Assembly: GCA_001465935.1 (NCBI GenBank) | Contig: LNKV01000009.1 | Span: 434,001-498,000 of the forward strand | Direction of reading: 5' to 3' | DNA: 64,000 nucleotides | Origin: Clarireedia homoeocarpa | Taxonomy: Eukaryota; Ascomycota; Leotiomycetes; Helotiales; Rutstroemiaceae | Part shown: piece by piece, positions 33,930-45,704 of the stretch | Position numbering within the stretch: position 1 is the stretch's first letter | Layout: each line of letters begins with the position of its first letter | Translations under genes and position numbers: made by a program | The notes under the pieces: generated by a model | Told to the model about the DNA's origin: nothing | The model's input: the letters and a program-made list of their open reading frames with translations, nothing else | Databases searched by the model: none

Positions 33930-34112
33930 AATGAATTTCGATATTAAACCAAAATTAGCTTTTGTGATCTATGTTCTGGTAAGTGTGCATATGGGTTCTC
34001 AATGCCAAAATTTCACTTGAACAATCAGATATATGATTAGTACAATAAGAAATGAATAGATCAGGAAGCAGAAATCCGAAGTTGGTCGGATAGTTAGTAA
34101 ACCACCCACTTG
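33930..34112. mobile_element. MITE-like element, copy 3 (left end lost or diverged)
   Basis: Shares ggtaagtgtgcatatgggtt, ctcaatgccaaaatttcac, cacttgaacaatcagatat and a right end gttggtcggatagttagta...cacccact with copies 1 and 2. Its gattagtacaataagaaatgaa...gaagcagaaatcc block matches copy 1. The left terminal repeat is not recognisable. Confidence 0.65.
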
Positions 34113-34351
34113 TGCACCGCAATTATGTCGCCGAATGTGCATGAGAGTTCAATTATCAGACCATATCGGTATTCCTGTTGTCCCAGCGCGCGTGCCTGAT
34201 TTCGTTTTGTCCACTACATCCTTTTGGTAGCCAATCTTCCAAACCAACCTTAACGCCTACGCTGAATACGAAAGTTCCCATGTACCCGGACCTAAACGAC
34301 ACTTTCTAAGTTATACAATGCAGATATGTGCAAGCAATCTGCCGACGCAGC

Positions 34352-35257
34352 TCAGCGCTTCATATGTGAATAATCGTTGAGCAGGTGCTGCATGTGCGTG
34401 TTCGTGGTACGACCACCCTTCCTTGGTGCCTTTCTTTTTTTCTCCTTCGGCTTTGGTGCTGCCTTGACACGCTTGCTCGGATCTTCGCTAGCTGGCTTCT
34501 GGCCTGCATCTAGAAGTTTGCGGACAAGGTCATCCACGCTTGGTAGGTCAGGACTGATCTTGTGCCACATAACCTGAAATTCCGGCTCAATGGGGTGAAT
34601 CAAGGTAGGGTCGTTGATCCAAACCATTCTTGCGTGATTATCTTTCTTTGTCCTCGTCACAAGAATTTTATGCTGCTCCTCCAACTCATTAACCGCCTCT
34701 TCACAATCTGGCCATCCGTCCTTCAACTCCTTGACAGCTACGCCCCTAGCATCCGGCTTGCTTTGTAGAAATGATATCAGTTCTGATTTGGTACGGACGT
34801 TGATCAGTGGGCGATGTTTGAACGTGCCTGAATCCCAGGCTTGAACCTTCAGCTGAGGATCAGGAACCCATTGAACGGATTCGTGCTTGCGGAGAATCTT
34901 AGCAATGAGCTTTTTCTGAGCCTCATCGACATGAACCTGACTCAAATATTCTAGGATTTCTCGAAATGTTTTTGGCTCGTCTTTTTTCTTTAGAAATTCG
35001 ATAACATAGGTAACCTGCGTAAAGGCATAGTTTCCGTAACCAGTAGCAGCAGGTTGAGAGTAGACGACATTCGTGGGCTCTCTCTTTCTCTTCGCAGAAT
35101 CTTTGTTATCGGTCCTCGAAGAGTTTGAGGCATTCGAGGGAGCTGGAGATGGGGCGGATGCAGGTGCTGCAAGTGTTCTTTTGTTTGAAACTTTGGCTGA
35201 CGTAGATATGACGCTGTTCCTGAAAGCTTCTTGTTGCTTCTCGAGATATGAAGGCAT
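34352..35257 (-). CDS. tfa2: Transcription initiation factor TFIIE subunit beta
   Basis: Single exon, 301 aa from ATGCCTTCATATCTC (MPSYLEKQQEAFRNS). The frame is open for seven codons more, back to a TTACAG that looks like an acceptor, so a short upstream coding or UTR exon is possible. After a Ser/Ala/Pro-rich N terminus come the tandem winged-helix domains of TFIIE beta: FTQVTYVIEFLKKKDEPKTF..EILEYL (about 75-110), then INVRTKSELISFLQSKPDAR..VKELKDGWPDCEEAVNELEE and KILVTRTKKDNHARMVWIND. The C terminus is strongly basic (KPKEKKRKAPRKGGRT) and ends in HMQHLLNDYS. The protein forms TFIIE with the alpha subunit and acts in the RNA polymerase II pre-initiation complex, helping recruit TFIIH and open DNA. 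It is divergent from the TPR/Mlp1 gene, about 0.7 kb away. Confidence 0.92.
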   Translation of the reverse strand: MPSYLEKQQEAFRNSVISTSAKVSNKRTLAAPASAPSPAPSNASNSSRTDNKDSAKRKREPTNVVYSQPAATGYGNYAFTQVTYVIEFLKKKDEPKTFREILEYLSQVHVDEAQKKLIAKILRKHESVQWVPDPQLKVQAWDSGTFKHRPLINVRTKSELISFLQSKPDARGVAVKELKDGWPDCEEAVNELEEQHKILVTRTKKDNHARMVWINDPTLIHPIEPEFQVMWHKISPDLPSVDDLVRKLLDAGQKPASEDPSKRVKAAPKPKEKKRKAPRKGGRTTNTHMQHLLNDYSHMKR

Positions 35258-35951
35258 GCTTGCAAGAGATGCGGCCACTGTAATAATATTAAACCGCTCG
35301 TTGCAAATATGTCGATTCGTAGGTGGAGATGGGATAAGGATAGAGGATAGAGTGAGAGTACGCTCGATGTGATTTAAGGTAACCCTTTGTCAAGAGTGAC
35401 GCAACAGCACGATTTAATCCCAGATTTTTGCTACCACCGGAACACAGAGGAGCTTGGAGATTTTGTCTTCGTGCGAAAGATGTGTTGAATTGACTTGAAG
35501 ATCGTGGTTGCAGAGGAATAGGCAACTCGGGTTTTGAGACAAAGGAATTGGTGAAGTACGGCTTGAATAGTACTAACAATTGAAGCGCGTTAACGATGGT
35601 CCGAGCTTCCTCTGCGATCAACCAATTTAAGGTTTCAAGATATTAGTCAGCAACACCTTCTGAAAGCAGCTTCAAAGAATCTATTCCCAGATTCACGAAT
35701 ACCGCGATATTCAAACGTCGCAGGTGTTTTCGTCAACGAATTATCCGGACCACTCATTTTTGAGCCATTCTTACGCTCATGCGACTAATACTTTACCTTA
35801 TGACTAAACTGAATTGATAGTTGTTGGTTCAGATTGAAGCTTTCTTTGTCCCTCCCCAACTTTCAATTGTACGAAGCAAGCGCGCTCATAGTCTTTATCG
35901 ATGGTCAACCACGAGGAATAGTTACGACGCGCCTGGAGGAACGTATCAACC
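35258..35951. promoter_or_regulatory. Divergent promoter region TFIIE beta / TPR nucleoporin
   Basis: 694 bp between two divergent starts. On the TFIIE side an intron-like acceptor (attattacag) occurs just before 35278. No TATA box is obvious, as is common for fungal housekeeping promoters. Confidence 0.5.
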
Positions 35952-38900
35952 ATGGCGACTGCAGTGCTGGATGTCGACTATTTGTCGGCGTATCTGAGCG
36001 TACCTCAGCAGACACTGACCACGATTGTTGATACACCCACAGCGGAGCTGGTTCGAAGCGTTCTCGAAGCCGTCACAGCTAAGGCACGCGAACATGACGA
36101 GTTGATCGCTGATAAGCTACGAGTTGATATTGAGCTGGAGAATGCTGTCAGAAGCTCCGAGACACGTATAGAAGGTCTTCGATCGACTGTGGAAAAAGCG
36201 CAGAAGAATGTTGAAGAACTTCGTACGAAGTTGAATGAAGAAGGTAAAGATTTCTCTTCCTTTCGAATCTGTATGTAATTTACTAATATAAAACTGCGAA
36301 GAGAATTTACGATCATCACTCGAAAGCGAACTTCAAAATCTGAAGTCGGCCTCCTCTACATCCAACTCTAACTTAGAAAGCTTGAAAGCTCGAATTGCGA
36401 CCCTCGAATCCTCAAATCGTGATGCACTAGCGGTCATTGAGTCAAAGTCTACCGCTAACGATGCTCTCTCGCAAGACCTACAGAAACAACATCAAAAAGG
36501 CCTGGAACTCAGTCAACAAATTACTGCTCTTCAACAGTCTGTACAAAATGCCAATTCAGCCGCTTCTAGCGCAAAGTTCCGTGAACAGTCCCTGAAACAG
36601 GAACTCGAACTTGCCAAGAGGAATAATGAATGGTTTGAGAATGAGCTGAAAACAAAGAGTGCCGAGGCGTTGAAGTTCAGGAAAGAAAAGGGAGCCAGAA
36701 TCGCTGAGCTTCAGCGATTGAATGAGGAATCTAACTCAAACTTGGAAGCCCTGAAACGCACTGAACAGGCTCTTCGAACAAGACTCGATGAGGTGCAGAA
36801 GAAGGCGGAGGATTCACTTCACAAAATCCAACAACTCCAAGAAGCTGCTGCAAAGACAGAAGAGGGTTTCCGCCAGGAACTCGAAAGCGCTCGTCGTCTT
36901 TCAGAGTTGCAAGCTCAACAAACTGAAACTCATAAACATAGGCTAAAGGAAGTCGAAGCAGAACTTGAGAAGGCTAAAGACGATGCTGCTGAACAAATTG
37001 GCAGATGTCAGCAGGATGCAGAGGCAGAACGACAAGACAGGGAACAGGCAGAGCACCGAATTGCTGAACTTGAGGCCGAGATCGATCGACTTGAGGCACT
37101 TGTGTCAGCACAACCACGCCCTGGATCAATACCCTCGACCCCAAGACAAGGACTTAATGGTTCTGTGATGGGCAGAGCTGGCTCTCCGGCTCAATTTGGC
37201 ACACCCGGGTCCCTGCGGAGCAAGTCTGCTATTACGGCTACTCAGGCTATTGACGAACTGTATAAAGTCAAGGGTCAATTGGCCTCGGAAAGAAGACGCA
37301 GCGAAAGACTCGCGGCCGACTTGGAAGAGTTGATGCAGGGTCTTGAAGCCAAACAGCCCGAAATCGAAGAGATGCAGGCCGAGCATGAGCGATTGCAACA
37401 GGAAGTGGTGGAGATGTCGAAGTTCGTTGACCTGACTAGCAAGGAACGCGATAGAGCAAAGAAAGATGTTAGGAAAGCAGAAAGTGAAGCGTCGACAGCA
37501 CAAGCAGAGGCGAACATTCTGCGACAACAGCTTAGAGACTTGAGCGCTCAGATCAAAATGCTCCTTTGCGATCTCGATGCAAAGGAAAGAGGGCTAGATG
37601 CATTGAGCGCTTCGGAACGAGCACAGCTTGAGCGTCTCGCAAGGGGAGAAATTGGTGAAGAATCTTTGGAAGGAATGACCGATACAGACCGCTTGATTAG
37701 CCAGAGACTTACTGTTTTCCGGAGTATAAGCGAACTGCAAGAGAAGAATCAAGAATTGCTTAAGATTACAAGACAATTAGGTGCTCAGATGGAGAGTGAG
37801 GAGGCCTTGGCGGCAAAGCACCAAGCTGCCAAGGACCATGAAGAAGTTCAACATCTCCAGATTCAGGTTGAGAACTACAAGGATGAGCTGAAGTCAATGA
37901 TTACTCGGTCAGAGAGCTATATCAAAGAAAGAGACATGTTCCGTCGCATGCTTCAGCACCGAGGACAGCTGCCACCCAATTCCGATCTCGCGTCTATGTT
38001 TGGTCAATCCGTGGATGGAAATGGCAACGGCATCATGTCTACGACTGAAAATGCCGGCCAGAAGGACAATGCCAACTATGCTGCTCTTCTGCGCGAGTTA
38101 CAAGCTCATTTTGATCAGTATCGCGAAGAACAGACCGTCGACAGGCGAACATTAAAAGAACAGGCAGAGCGCTTGTCATCCGAAAAAGCCGCACTCCAAG
38201 CGGAGATCGCGAAGATAAGCAGCCAATTAACGCTCGCTAACGAACGCTATGAAATGCTTCACTCCAACTACACCTTACTACAAAACGAGAACAGCGAATT
38301 GCAGAAACGTTCTCAGCTCCTTTCTGAAGCAGCAGCTAAACAAGATCTGCGAACTCAGCAAGTGGCCGAGGATCTGATTGAGGCCAAGAGCTTAGTTGAG
38401 AGTATGCGCAACGAAAATGCCAATCTTAAAGCCGAAAAGAAGCTCTGGAAGGACATACAGGACCGTCTGAGCCAGGACAACGAGAACCTAGCGAACGAAC
38501 GGAGCAGGTTGAATACACTCATTGCCAACCAGCAAACACTGCAAAATGAGCGTGATCTTTCGGAATCTGAGACGCGACGCCGACTTCAAACTCAAGTCGA
38601 AACGTTGGAGACGGAACTCAATTCCACAAAGCGACGTCTCAATGACGAAGTTGAGGAAAACAAGAAGGCACAACTGCGAAAAGAGTATGACTCGCAACAA
38701 AATCAAAAGCGAATCGACGAGCTAGCAACAAACCTTAGCCAGGCTAGGGAAGAACTGGTCGCGGCGAAGACTACTCGGGATCACTTGCAGGCTCGAGTCG
38801 ATGAACTCATTATTGAGCTCAAGAGCGCGGAGGAACGAGTTGAGGTGCTACAACCAAGACCTACGCCAAGACCTGGACCTGCTATGGAGAGCACCGTCGA

Positions 38901-41900
38901 TAATGATGCTAATGGAGAGAGTGACTCTCTTACGCGGGAACAAGAACTGGCTATTGAGTTGTCTGAGTTGAAGAGAGATCTTGAGCTAGCGAAATCCGAG
39001 TTGGAAAGTGCCAAGAGTCAGGTGGAGCAGTACAAGGCTATCAGTCAATCATCGGAAGAGGAGCTGCAAAGTTTGAATGCAACGCAAGATGAATACCGTG
39101 AGGAGATGGACAGGGTGATTGCAGAGAAGGATGCCAAGATTCGCGAGCTTGAACAGAGAGCGGAAGATATTGCTACTGAGCTCACAAATTCAAACAACGA
39201 GTTGACAAAACTCCGCAATGACCAAGGCGAGGTTGCTAGGATAGCTGAAGAGCAAAGAGCAGTCCTTGAAGCCGAAATTTCACGCTTGAAGGATGAAGAA
39301 GAGAAGCACGCGACAGCCGCTCAATTCCACCAACAAGATCTTCGTGCTCAGGCAGCAATAGCAACCAAAGCTCAACAAGATTACGAGAATGAACTTGTCA
39401 AACATGCGGAGGCTGCTAAACTCGTTCAAACTCTACGCGTTGAGTACAATCAACTCAAATCTGAAACAGCAGCATTGAAGGCGGAAGCAGAATCTGCAAG
39501 GGTCACCTTGAGCCAGAACGAGGCCTCATGGGAGGATCAACGTGAGCAATTTGAGCGAGAATTGAGCGAATTACGGACCAGACGTGATGACGTGAACGCA
39601 CAGAATAAACTTTTACATCAGCAATTGGAGAATGTTAGCGCACAAATCACTGCTCTCCAGCAAAGCCGGTCTTCAGCTGCAGATGCATCGGAAGCAGGTT
39701 CGCCAAATGCTGACGTTGCCACTGACCGTAACGCAGAAGGGCTCAGAGAACTCAATACGTTTTTGAGACGTGAGAAGGAAATTATCGAAGTTCAATATGA
39801 ACTCAAAATCCAAGAAGCTAAACGCCTGCAGCAGCAACTCGAATATGCTCAATCACAACTTGATGAGAGCAGGTTAAAGCTTGAGCAGGAGAGACGTTCC
39901 CACGCCGACGGTGGTCGCAGTTCAGTTGCTCATAAAGATCTTATGGAGAAGCTGAATGAGCTCAATCTCTTCCGTGAAAGCAGCATCACCTTGCGGAATG
40001 AGGCACGCCAGGCTCAATCTCAGCTTGCCGACAAGACTAAACGAGTGGAAGAGCTTGTGGCCCAAATTCAACCACTGGAAACCAAGGTTCGAGAACTCGA
40101 GCACAGCAAAGAGACAATGGAGGGCGAGATGCATTTGCTGCAGGAAGACCGCGACCGCTGGCAGAAACGCAACCAGGACATTCTTTCAAAGTACAACAGA
40201 ATTGATCCTGCTGAGATGGAGCAATTGAAGGAGACAATTGAGAGCTTACGAAGCGAGAGGGATGCTCTCCTTGAAGGCCAGCAACCATTGAAAGAAAAAC
40301 TTGAGGCGTTGGAAAGCGCTATGCAGAGTGAGAAAACACAATGGCAGACAAGCCGACAAAGATTGATCGACCAAGCAAAGGACAGAGATCGCAAGATGAC
40401 CAAGGAGAACAAGGACAGAGCTGCAGAGAGGGATGCTGCGATCTCACAAAGAGATGTCCTTCAAGAACAACTTACTTCTTTGCAAGAGCAAATTCAGACT
40501 GTGACCCAGGAAAAGGAGGCGGCCGAAGCTAGGCTTGCAACTCTACAACAAGAACTTGATGAAGTTAAAGCACAGCGTGATCAAGCATTGGAAAATGCCA
40601 CTCAATCTGTTTCTGTTCCTCAAGCTCCCCCCGCGCCTCCAGCTACTGGCTTAGACAATAACGACGCGCTCAAGCTCAACTCACAACTCGCTGAGCTTCG
40701 CAAAGAGCGTGATCAGTTAGTGCAGGAAAAGCAAGCTCTGCAAGAACAAATCACCCAGCTCAAACAGCAGCTGGAGGCAGCCAATGCTGAGCGGGATAGT
40801 GCTGTCGCTGAAGCTGCTGAAGCAAGATCACATCAGAAGACCCAGTCATCCGACGCCGCAATGGATGATGGAACTGAAGATGGCCAAATCGACGAGCGAC
40901 CAAAGAGCATGCTTTTAGATGACGAGAAGAAGGCCCTAGAGGCTCGTATTGCTGCTGCTGAAGCTATGGCTAAGGAGCGGGATGATAAGGCGAAGGAGAT
41001 TGAAGCTACAATGGATGCAACACTGAAAGCACGCTCGGAGAAAATGAAGGCAGCTCTAAATAAAAAGCTTAGCGAATCTAAGGAAACAATGAAAGTCCAG
41101 CTTGAGGCAGACTTTAAATTGAAACTGGAGCAAGAGAAGCAAATTTGGCTTGCAGAGAATAAGCCTACTGAATCAACAACCACCGCTCCGTCGCAACCAG
41201 CCACAAAACCAGAGGAAAGCTCCGCGCCAGCCCCTCCAGCGACGCCTAGCAAAGCTGCTGCTGTTGTCGATGGCACAAACCTCAATGACGAACAAGTTCG
41301 ACATCTTTTGTCCACTAATCCGACAGTCAAGAGCATTCTTGCTAATAACCTTAAGAAGAAGCTTGATATCGAAGCTCAGAAAATCAAGGATGAGCAGGCG
41401 AAGGCCTTGGCTGAGAAGGTTGCAGAGGTGGAGAAGAAGGCGGAGGCAGCAATGACCGAAGCCCAGCAGAAGGCCGAACATGCTCAGGCCCAAGCGGTTA
41501 TAATGGCAGAGAAGAAGACATCCCTGAAACTTAACATGTCAGAGAATAGATTCAAGATGGCAAATGCTAAGATAGTAGTTGTTGAAACTGCTGCTCGAGA
41601 GACTCCTGAAAAGGCCGTTGGCGAGGTGTGGGAGGTTGCGAAAAATGCAAAACCACCTCCAGCTCCAGCTCCAGCTCCAGCTGCCACACCTGCTACACCT
41701 GCCGCGCCTGTATCAGCCCCTGCACCGCCTGCAGCAGTGGCTGTTGACTCCCCTGCTAAAACTCAGCCGGTCGAATTTGCAGTCACCGATACCCCAGCTC
41801 CGCAATCCAATGGCACGACGGCCAGCAATGATAACGCAGAGGTTAAGGTTGAGGCTGTGAAGAGTGGCATCCCACAAGCCCGACCGCAGACTCCCAGCAT

Positions 41901-42264
41901 GCAGCCTGCCGCTAATGTAGCGTCTGGATTGCCTGTCAGCAATATACCATCCGTAAGTTGCCCTTCAAGAATGTATGTAGCATTTTCTAACAATCATCAG
42001 GCACCTCAAGCTGGAAACCAGTCCCGTCTACCACAGATGCGTGGAGGCGGTGCTATTCGAGGGGGTGGACGTGGCTTACCCTATCAAGCACGCGGTGGGG
42101 CTGCAGGCAGAGGACGAGGTAATGCTGGAGGCCAAAGAGGTGGTATGAATGCAAATGCACCTAGCTTTAGTCCTAATGCACAGTCAGGCATCAAAAGACC
42201 AGTCCCAGAAGGCGGACAACAGGGCAACGGTGGAAAGCGTCCAAGAGGTGGTGGGCCAAACTAA
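35952..42264 (+). CDS. Nuclear pore basket protein TPR/Mlp1-like
   Basis: Three exons, 35952-36243, 36302-41952 and 42001-42264, give 2068 aa. Intron 1 (58 nt, GTAAAG, branch TACTAAT) splices g|ag to give EENLRSSLES. Intron 2 (48 nt, GTAAGT...ATCAG, branch CTAAC) is a multiple of three with no stop. Residues about 30-1500 are almost unbroken heptad coiled coil rich in Glu, Gln, Leu and Lys. The segment ELKSMITRSESYIKERDMFR with RRMLQHRGQLP is the recognisable TPR/MLP1 core motif. The C-terminal 350 residues are Ala/Pro-rich and end in an RGG/GRG-rich basic tail (RGGGAIRGGGRG; GGKRPRGGGPN). TPR/Mlp proteins form the nuclear basket filaments and act in mRNA quality control, SUMO protease anchoring and chromatin positioning. 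Size and layout match Mlp1 (about 1900-2100 aa). Confidence 0.93.
41953..42000 (+). other. 48-nt in-frame intron in the TPR/Mlp1 gene
   Basis: The sequence starts gtaagttgcc and ends acaatcatcag, with ttctaac as branch point. It contains no stop and is a multiple of three, so retention would insert 16 residues before the RGG tail. Confidence 0.75.
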
Positions 42265-42454
42265 TTAGGTAGAAAGAGTTGACTTGCATGTATCATATAA
42301 TAGGGTTGCATAGCTATGGCATGGCCTTCGTGTATTAGAGTAAACAGATGGGATTTGCAGGAGTTTATGGAAAACATGTACGAATTTACTTGCAATTTAT
42401 GACTAGCAATTGGGGGTAAAGAATACCAGGACAATACGAAATGGCTGCTATTGA

Positions 42455-43080
42455 TCATTGATATTTGGCCACATTGCTAGGGATGAGCTTCCTCAGCACT
42501 TCCACCTGTCTCCCAACCATCTTGAGTTTGAGATCCTCGACGCCACTTTTGTCTATTCTACGCAATCCGTCTCCATATATCACCGTATAGTCCGGAATGA
42601 TTTCGTCTTCTGCGACTTCACATAATGGCCCGATCTTGCAATGCTGGATAGAATAATTAGCATTACTACATGTGGCGTTTTAGAATTAATAGAGTGTCTC
42701 ACTTTCCCCAGGACAGCTCCCCTTCCCACCTTCGCATTTACCTCGATAATAGTCCCCTCGCCGACGCTACTTGCCTCTACCACGGCTCCAACTTCAATAA
42801 CAACATAGTTCTCTATTATAACGCCACCAGCTTGTTCTGCAGAGGGAAAATGTAGCATGCCAACTGAGCTTCGCTCGCTAATTATACACTGACTGCCGAT
42901 TGTGATGGGCGCAAAACTGCTGTTCAATTTCGCGCGTGGGTGAAGAACAGTATGTGAGTGGATAGTGATCAAATTGGTGCCGATGAGCGAGGCATGATCA
43001 GGTATTGTGACGTCCGACGAGAAACTGGTGGGAGGTTTTGGAGGTGGTGGGAGCATAGAACTGCGTTTATTGGATGACAT
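42455..43080 (-). CDS. Dynactin subunit 6 (p27)
   Basis: Two exons, 43080-42703 and 42643-42455, give 188 aa. The 59-nt intron has a GTGAGA donor and ATCCAG acceptor. The protein is a left-handed beta-helix hexapeptide-repeat protein: LIGTNLITIHSHTVLHPRAK, ITIGSQCIISERSSVG, GGVIIENYVVIEVGAVVEAS, GEGTIIEVNAKVGRGAVLGK, then HCKIGPLCEVAEDEIIPDYT and YGDGLRRI. The C-terminal helix (GVEDLKLKMVGRQVEVLRKL) is typical of dynactin p27. p27 and p25 cap the pointed end of the Arp1 filament in dynactin and help dynein load cargo such as endosomes and nuclei. It is convergent with the TPR gene (190 bp apart) and divergent from the complex I gene. Confidence 0.9.
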
Positions 43081-43619
43081 GGTAGGTTCAACGTGTTGAG
43101 TTTCGAGCGTTACAATGGCAGATGGTGCAATAATCGCAGAGTAAGTTTTGTGCGTTGTGACGGTCGAGAATTGTAAAGCTGTGTGTGATTAACTTGAACT
43201 CTCTGCCTGCAGGAAGTCATTAGCAGTATAGTAAGTGCTTGTTGTCTCTGAGATTGTAGCAAAGTTGATATCGACAAGAACAAGCTCGATGCTCTGTCGC
43301 TTACATTCAAAGTGTCAATAAGAGTCTTCGGACTCAAGACATAGGAATCCCAATATACCAGGCAATTATCAGACTGAGGTATTGTAACTATTTACAGCTA
43401 AGGGAAAATGCCGGTAGAGAATATATCGAGATTCGCGCTACAAATGAAAGTTCTCGGCTATCGACACGATTTTGGAGCTTTGTCGCTTCAACCAATCAGA
43501 GTTTCACTATTTCGATGATGACTTGAACTACTCTGAAATATTCATAACCTCGACACCCCCCCATTCCGAGACTCTCCACTCCACAACTCCGCTCAATTGA
43601 GCACAACCGCATATCCAAC
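43081..43619. promoter_or_regulatory. Divergent promoter region dynactin p27 / complex I 51-kDa
   Basis: 539 bp shared by two divergent genes. Only T/C- and A-rich short runs were noted, with a C-tract near 43554-43564 close to the complex I start. A minus-strand frame here is not gene-like. Confidence 0.5.
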
Positions 43620-45310
43620 ATGTTATCGCGACACGCGCCGTCTGCAAAGGCAGTATCTTCCCTATCCGCCCGTGTTCTACCTTCTGCCACTGCCGCCGCA
43701 CGATTACCGGCGACTGTTTCTTCTACGCAACAGACTAGAGGGCTTGCCACAGTTCAGGATGCACCACCTCCGCCAAAGAAGACAAAATGGGGTGGATTAA
43801 AGGATCAGGACAGAATATTTCAGAATTTGTATGGTCACCATGGTGCGGATCTGGCAAGTGCGAAAAAGTATGGTGACTGGCATAAGACGAAGGAAATCAT
43901 ATTGAAGGGCCACGACTGGGTGGGTTGAGCATGGAAGCTTATTTTGTACGAAGATGATTGACTTTTTTGGTAGATTATTTCCGAAATCAAGGCTTCCGGT
44001 TTGAGAGGACGTGGTGGTGCTGGTTTCCCTTCCGGTATGAAATGGGTATGTTCAAAATATCCCACAGTGCATGCTTCACAAGTTGACTGGCGGTAGTCTT
44101 TCATGAACTTCAAAGATTGGGACAAGGACAACAAGCCAAGATATCTTGTCGTGAACGCAGATGAGGGCGAGCCTGGAACCTGCAAGGATCGTGAAATTAT
44201 GCGCAAGGACCCCCACAAACTTATCGAAGGATGTTTGGTTGCCGGCCGAGCTATGAACTGCACAGCAGCATATATCTATATCCGTGGTGAATTTTACCAC
44301 GAAGCTACTGTTGTACAGCGCGCGATCCAAGAAGCATATGCGGATGGACTTATTGGAAAGAATGCTTGCGGCAGTGGTTACGATTTCGATGTCTATATTC
44401 ACCGTGGAATGGGAGCATATGTTTGTGGTGAAGAAACATCTTTGATTGAGTCTCTTGAGGGTAAACCTGGAAAGCCGCGTCTAAAGCCGCCGTTCCCTGC
44501 CTCTGTCGGTCTTTTCGGATGTCCATCAACTGTGGCCAACGTTGAGACAGTTGCTGTTGCACCAACGATTTGCAGAAGAGGAGGAAGCTGGTTCGCTTCA
44601 TTCGGCCGTGAACGTAACGCGGGTACCAAGCTCTTCTGTATCTCTGGACACGTCAATAATCCATGTACTGTCGAGGAAGAAATGAGTATTCCACTTAGAG
44701 AGCTTATCGACAAACATTGCGGTGGTGTCCGTGGAGGGTGGGACAACCTTAAGGCTGTCATTCCTGGAGGATCTTCTACACCCATCCTACCCAAGAGCAT
44801 CTGTGATGACCAACTTATGGACTTCGATGCCCTGAAAGACAGCCAGTCTGGTCTTGGTACCGCAGCCGTCATTGTGATGGACAAGAGCACAGATGTCGTC
44901 CGTGCCATTTCAAGATTGAGTCACTTCTACCGACACGAATCTTGCGGTCAATGTACACCTTGCAGAGAGGGTAGCAAGTGGACTGAACAAATCATGCAAA
45001 GATTCGAGAAGGGGCAAGGTAGAGAACGTGAGATCGATATGTTGCAAGAGCTCACAAAACAAGTTGAAGGTCACACTATTTGTGGTATGTATTAGTCTAC
45101 TCAACTGCTGTATGGAAATTTCGCTAATAATTCTTTACAGCCCTCGGAGAGGCTTTCGCCTGGCCTATCCAAGGTCTGATCAGACATTTCAGACCGGAGC
45201 TGGAGGCAAGGATGAAGTCGTATGCTGAGAAGAATGGGGGTTCGGCTTTGGCTGGTGGTTGGGCTAACGATGCTTTAAGGCAAGGAAGACTCATTTCACC
45301 TGGACAATAG
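43620..45310 (+). CDS. nuo51: NADH:ubiquinone oxidoreductase 51-kDa subunit (complex I, NDUFV1/NuoF)
   Basis: Four exons, 43620-43919, 43974-44045, 44097-45084 and 45141-45310, give 509 aa. The donors are GTGGGT, GTATGT and GTATGT. A mitochondrial presequence (MLSRHAPSAKAVSSLSARVL...) ends before KTKWGGLKDQDRIF. The FMN/NADH-binding loop GLRGRGGAGFPSGMKW follows, then NADEGEPGTCKDREIMRKDP and RGEFYHEA. The N3 [4Fe-4S] ligands are C407, C410 and C413 in SCGQCTPCREG and C453 in HTIC. It is the flavoprotein subunit at the tip of complex I's peripheral arm that accepts electrons from NADH. Exon 2 is only 72 nt, all within the FMN loop. Length and every conserved cysteine fit the family. Confidence 0.97.
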
Positions 45311-45704
45311 AACTGAGGCGGGTTCTGGTAGTTTGTTAATAGGCGCTGCTGTAAATGTATTTATTGAGATTCAGCAAAGGTGCTTTTTCAATTACAAGCA
45401 ATTCTTAACGTTAACCTGACCTATTACATCGAGCCTCGTGACGTTAAGGCTTTTTAAGGATCTTGTGTTGCACATATCATGAAACCACACCGCTATTGGA
45501 ATCCCTGAGTAGACACATATTTCGAGGGGCACTAATGATGGATATCCCTAGCTAAGCGACCAATAATGCAATGCATGCCACCTCAACTCTTTGACTGATC
45601 GAAAATAAAGAAAACTTGTACAAAGAGTACAAAAACAACCGATCCTGCAACTCTCTCTGGAAAGAAAGATCTCTCCTGTATTCACACGGTATGAAATCAA
45701 CAAC
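45311..45704. other. Short tandem-gene spacer
   Basis: 394 bp between the complex I gene end and the PEX11-family start (same strand). Nothing beyond probable 3' UTR and promoter. Confidence 0.5.

Larger units (their letters stand above)
30720..34351. other. 3.6-kb gene-free, repeat-rich stretch
   Basis: No credible gene seen. It contains a 17-bp tandem repeat (31204-31266), a 17-bp-arm inverted repeat (32289-32347), an ACTC-type minisatellite (about 32999-33147), a (TTCG)n run (about 33511-33546) and two MITE-family copies (33587-33801 and about 33930-34112). Short open frames here are low complexity or lie inside the repeats. Confidence 0.6.

Noticed and set aside
33799..34020. 73-codon plus-strand frame
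   Set aside because: Starts at the edge of one MITE-like copy and ends inside another; not a gene.
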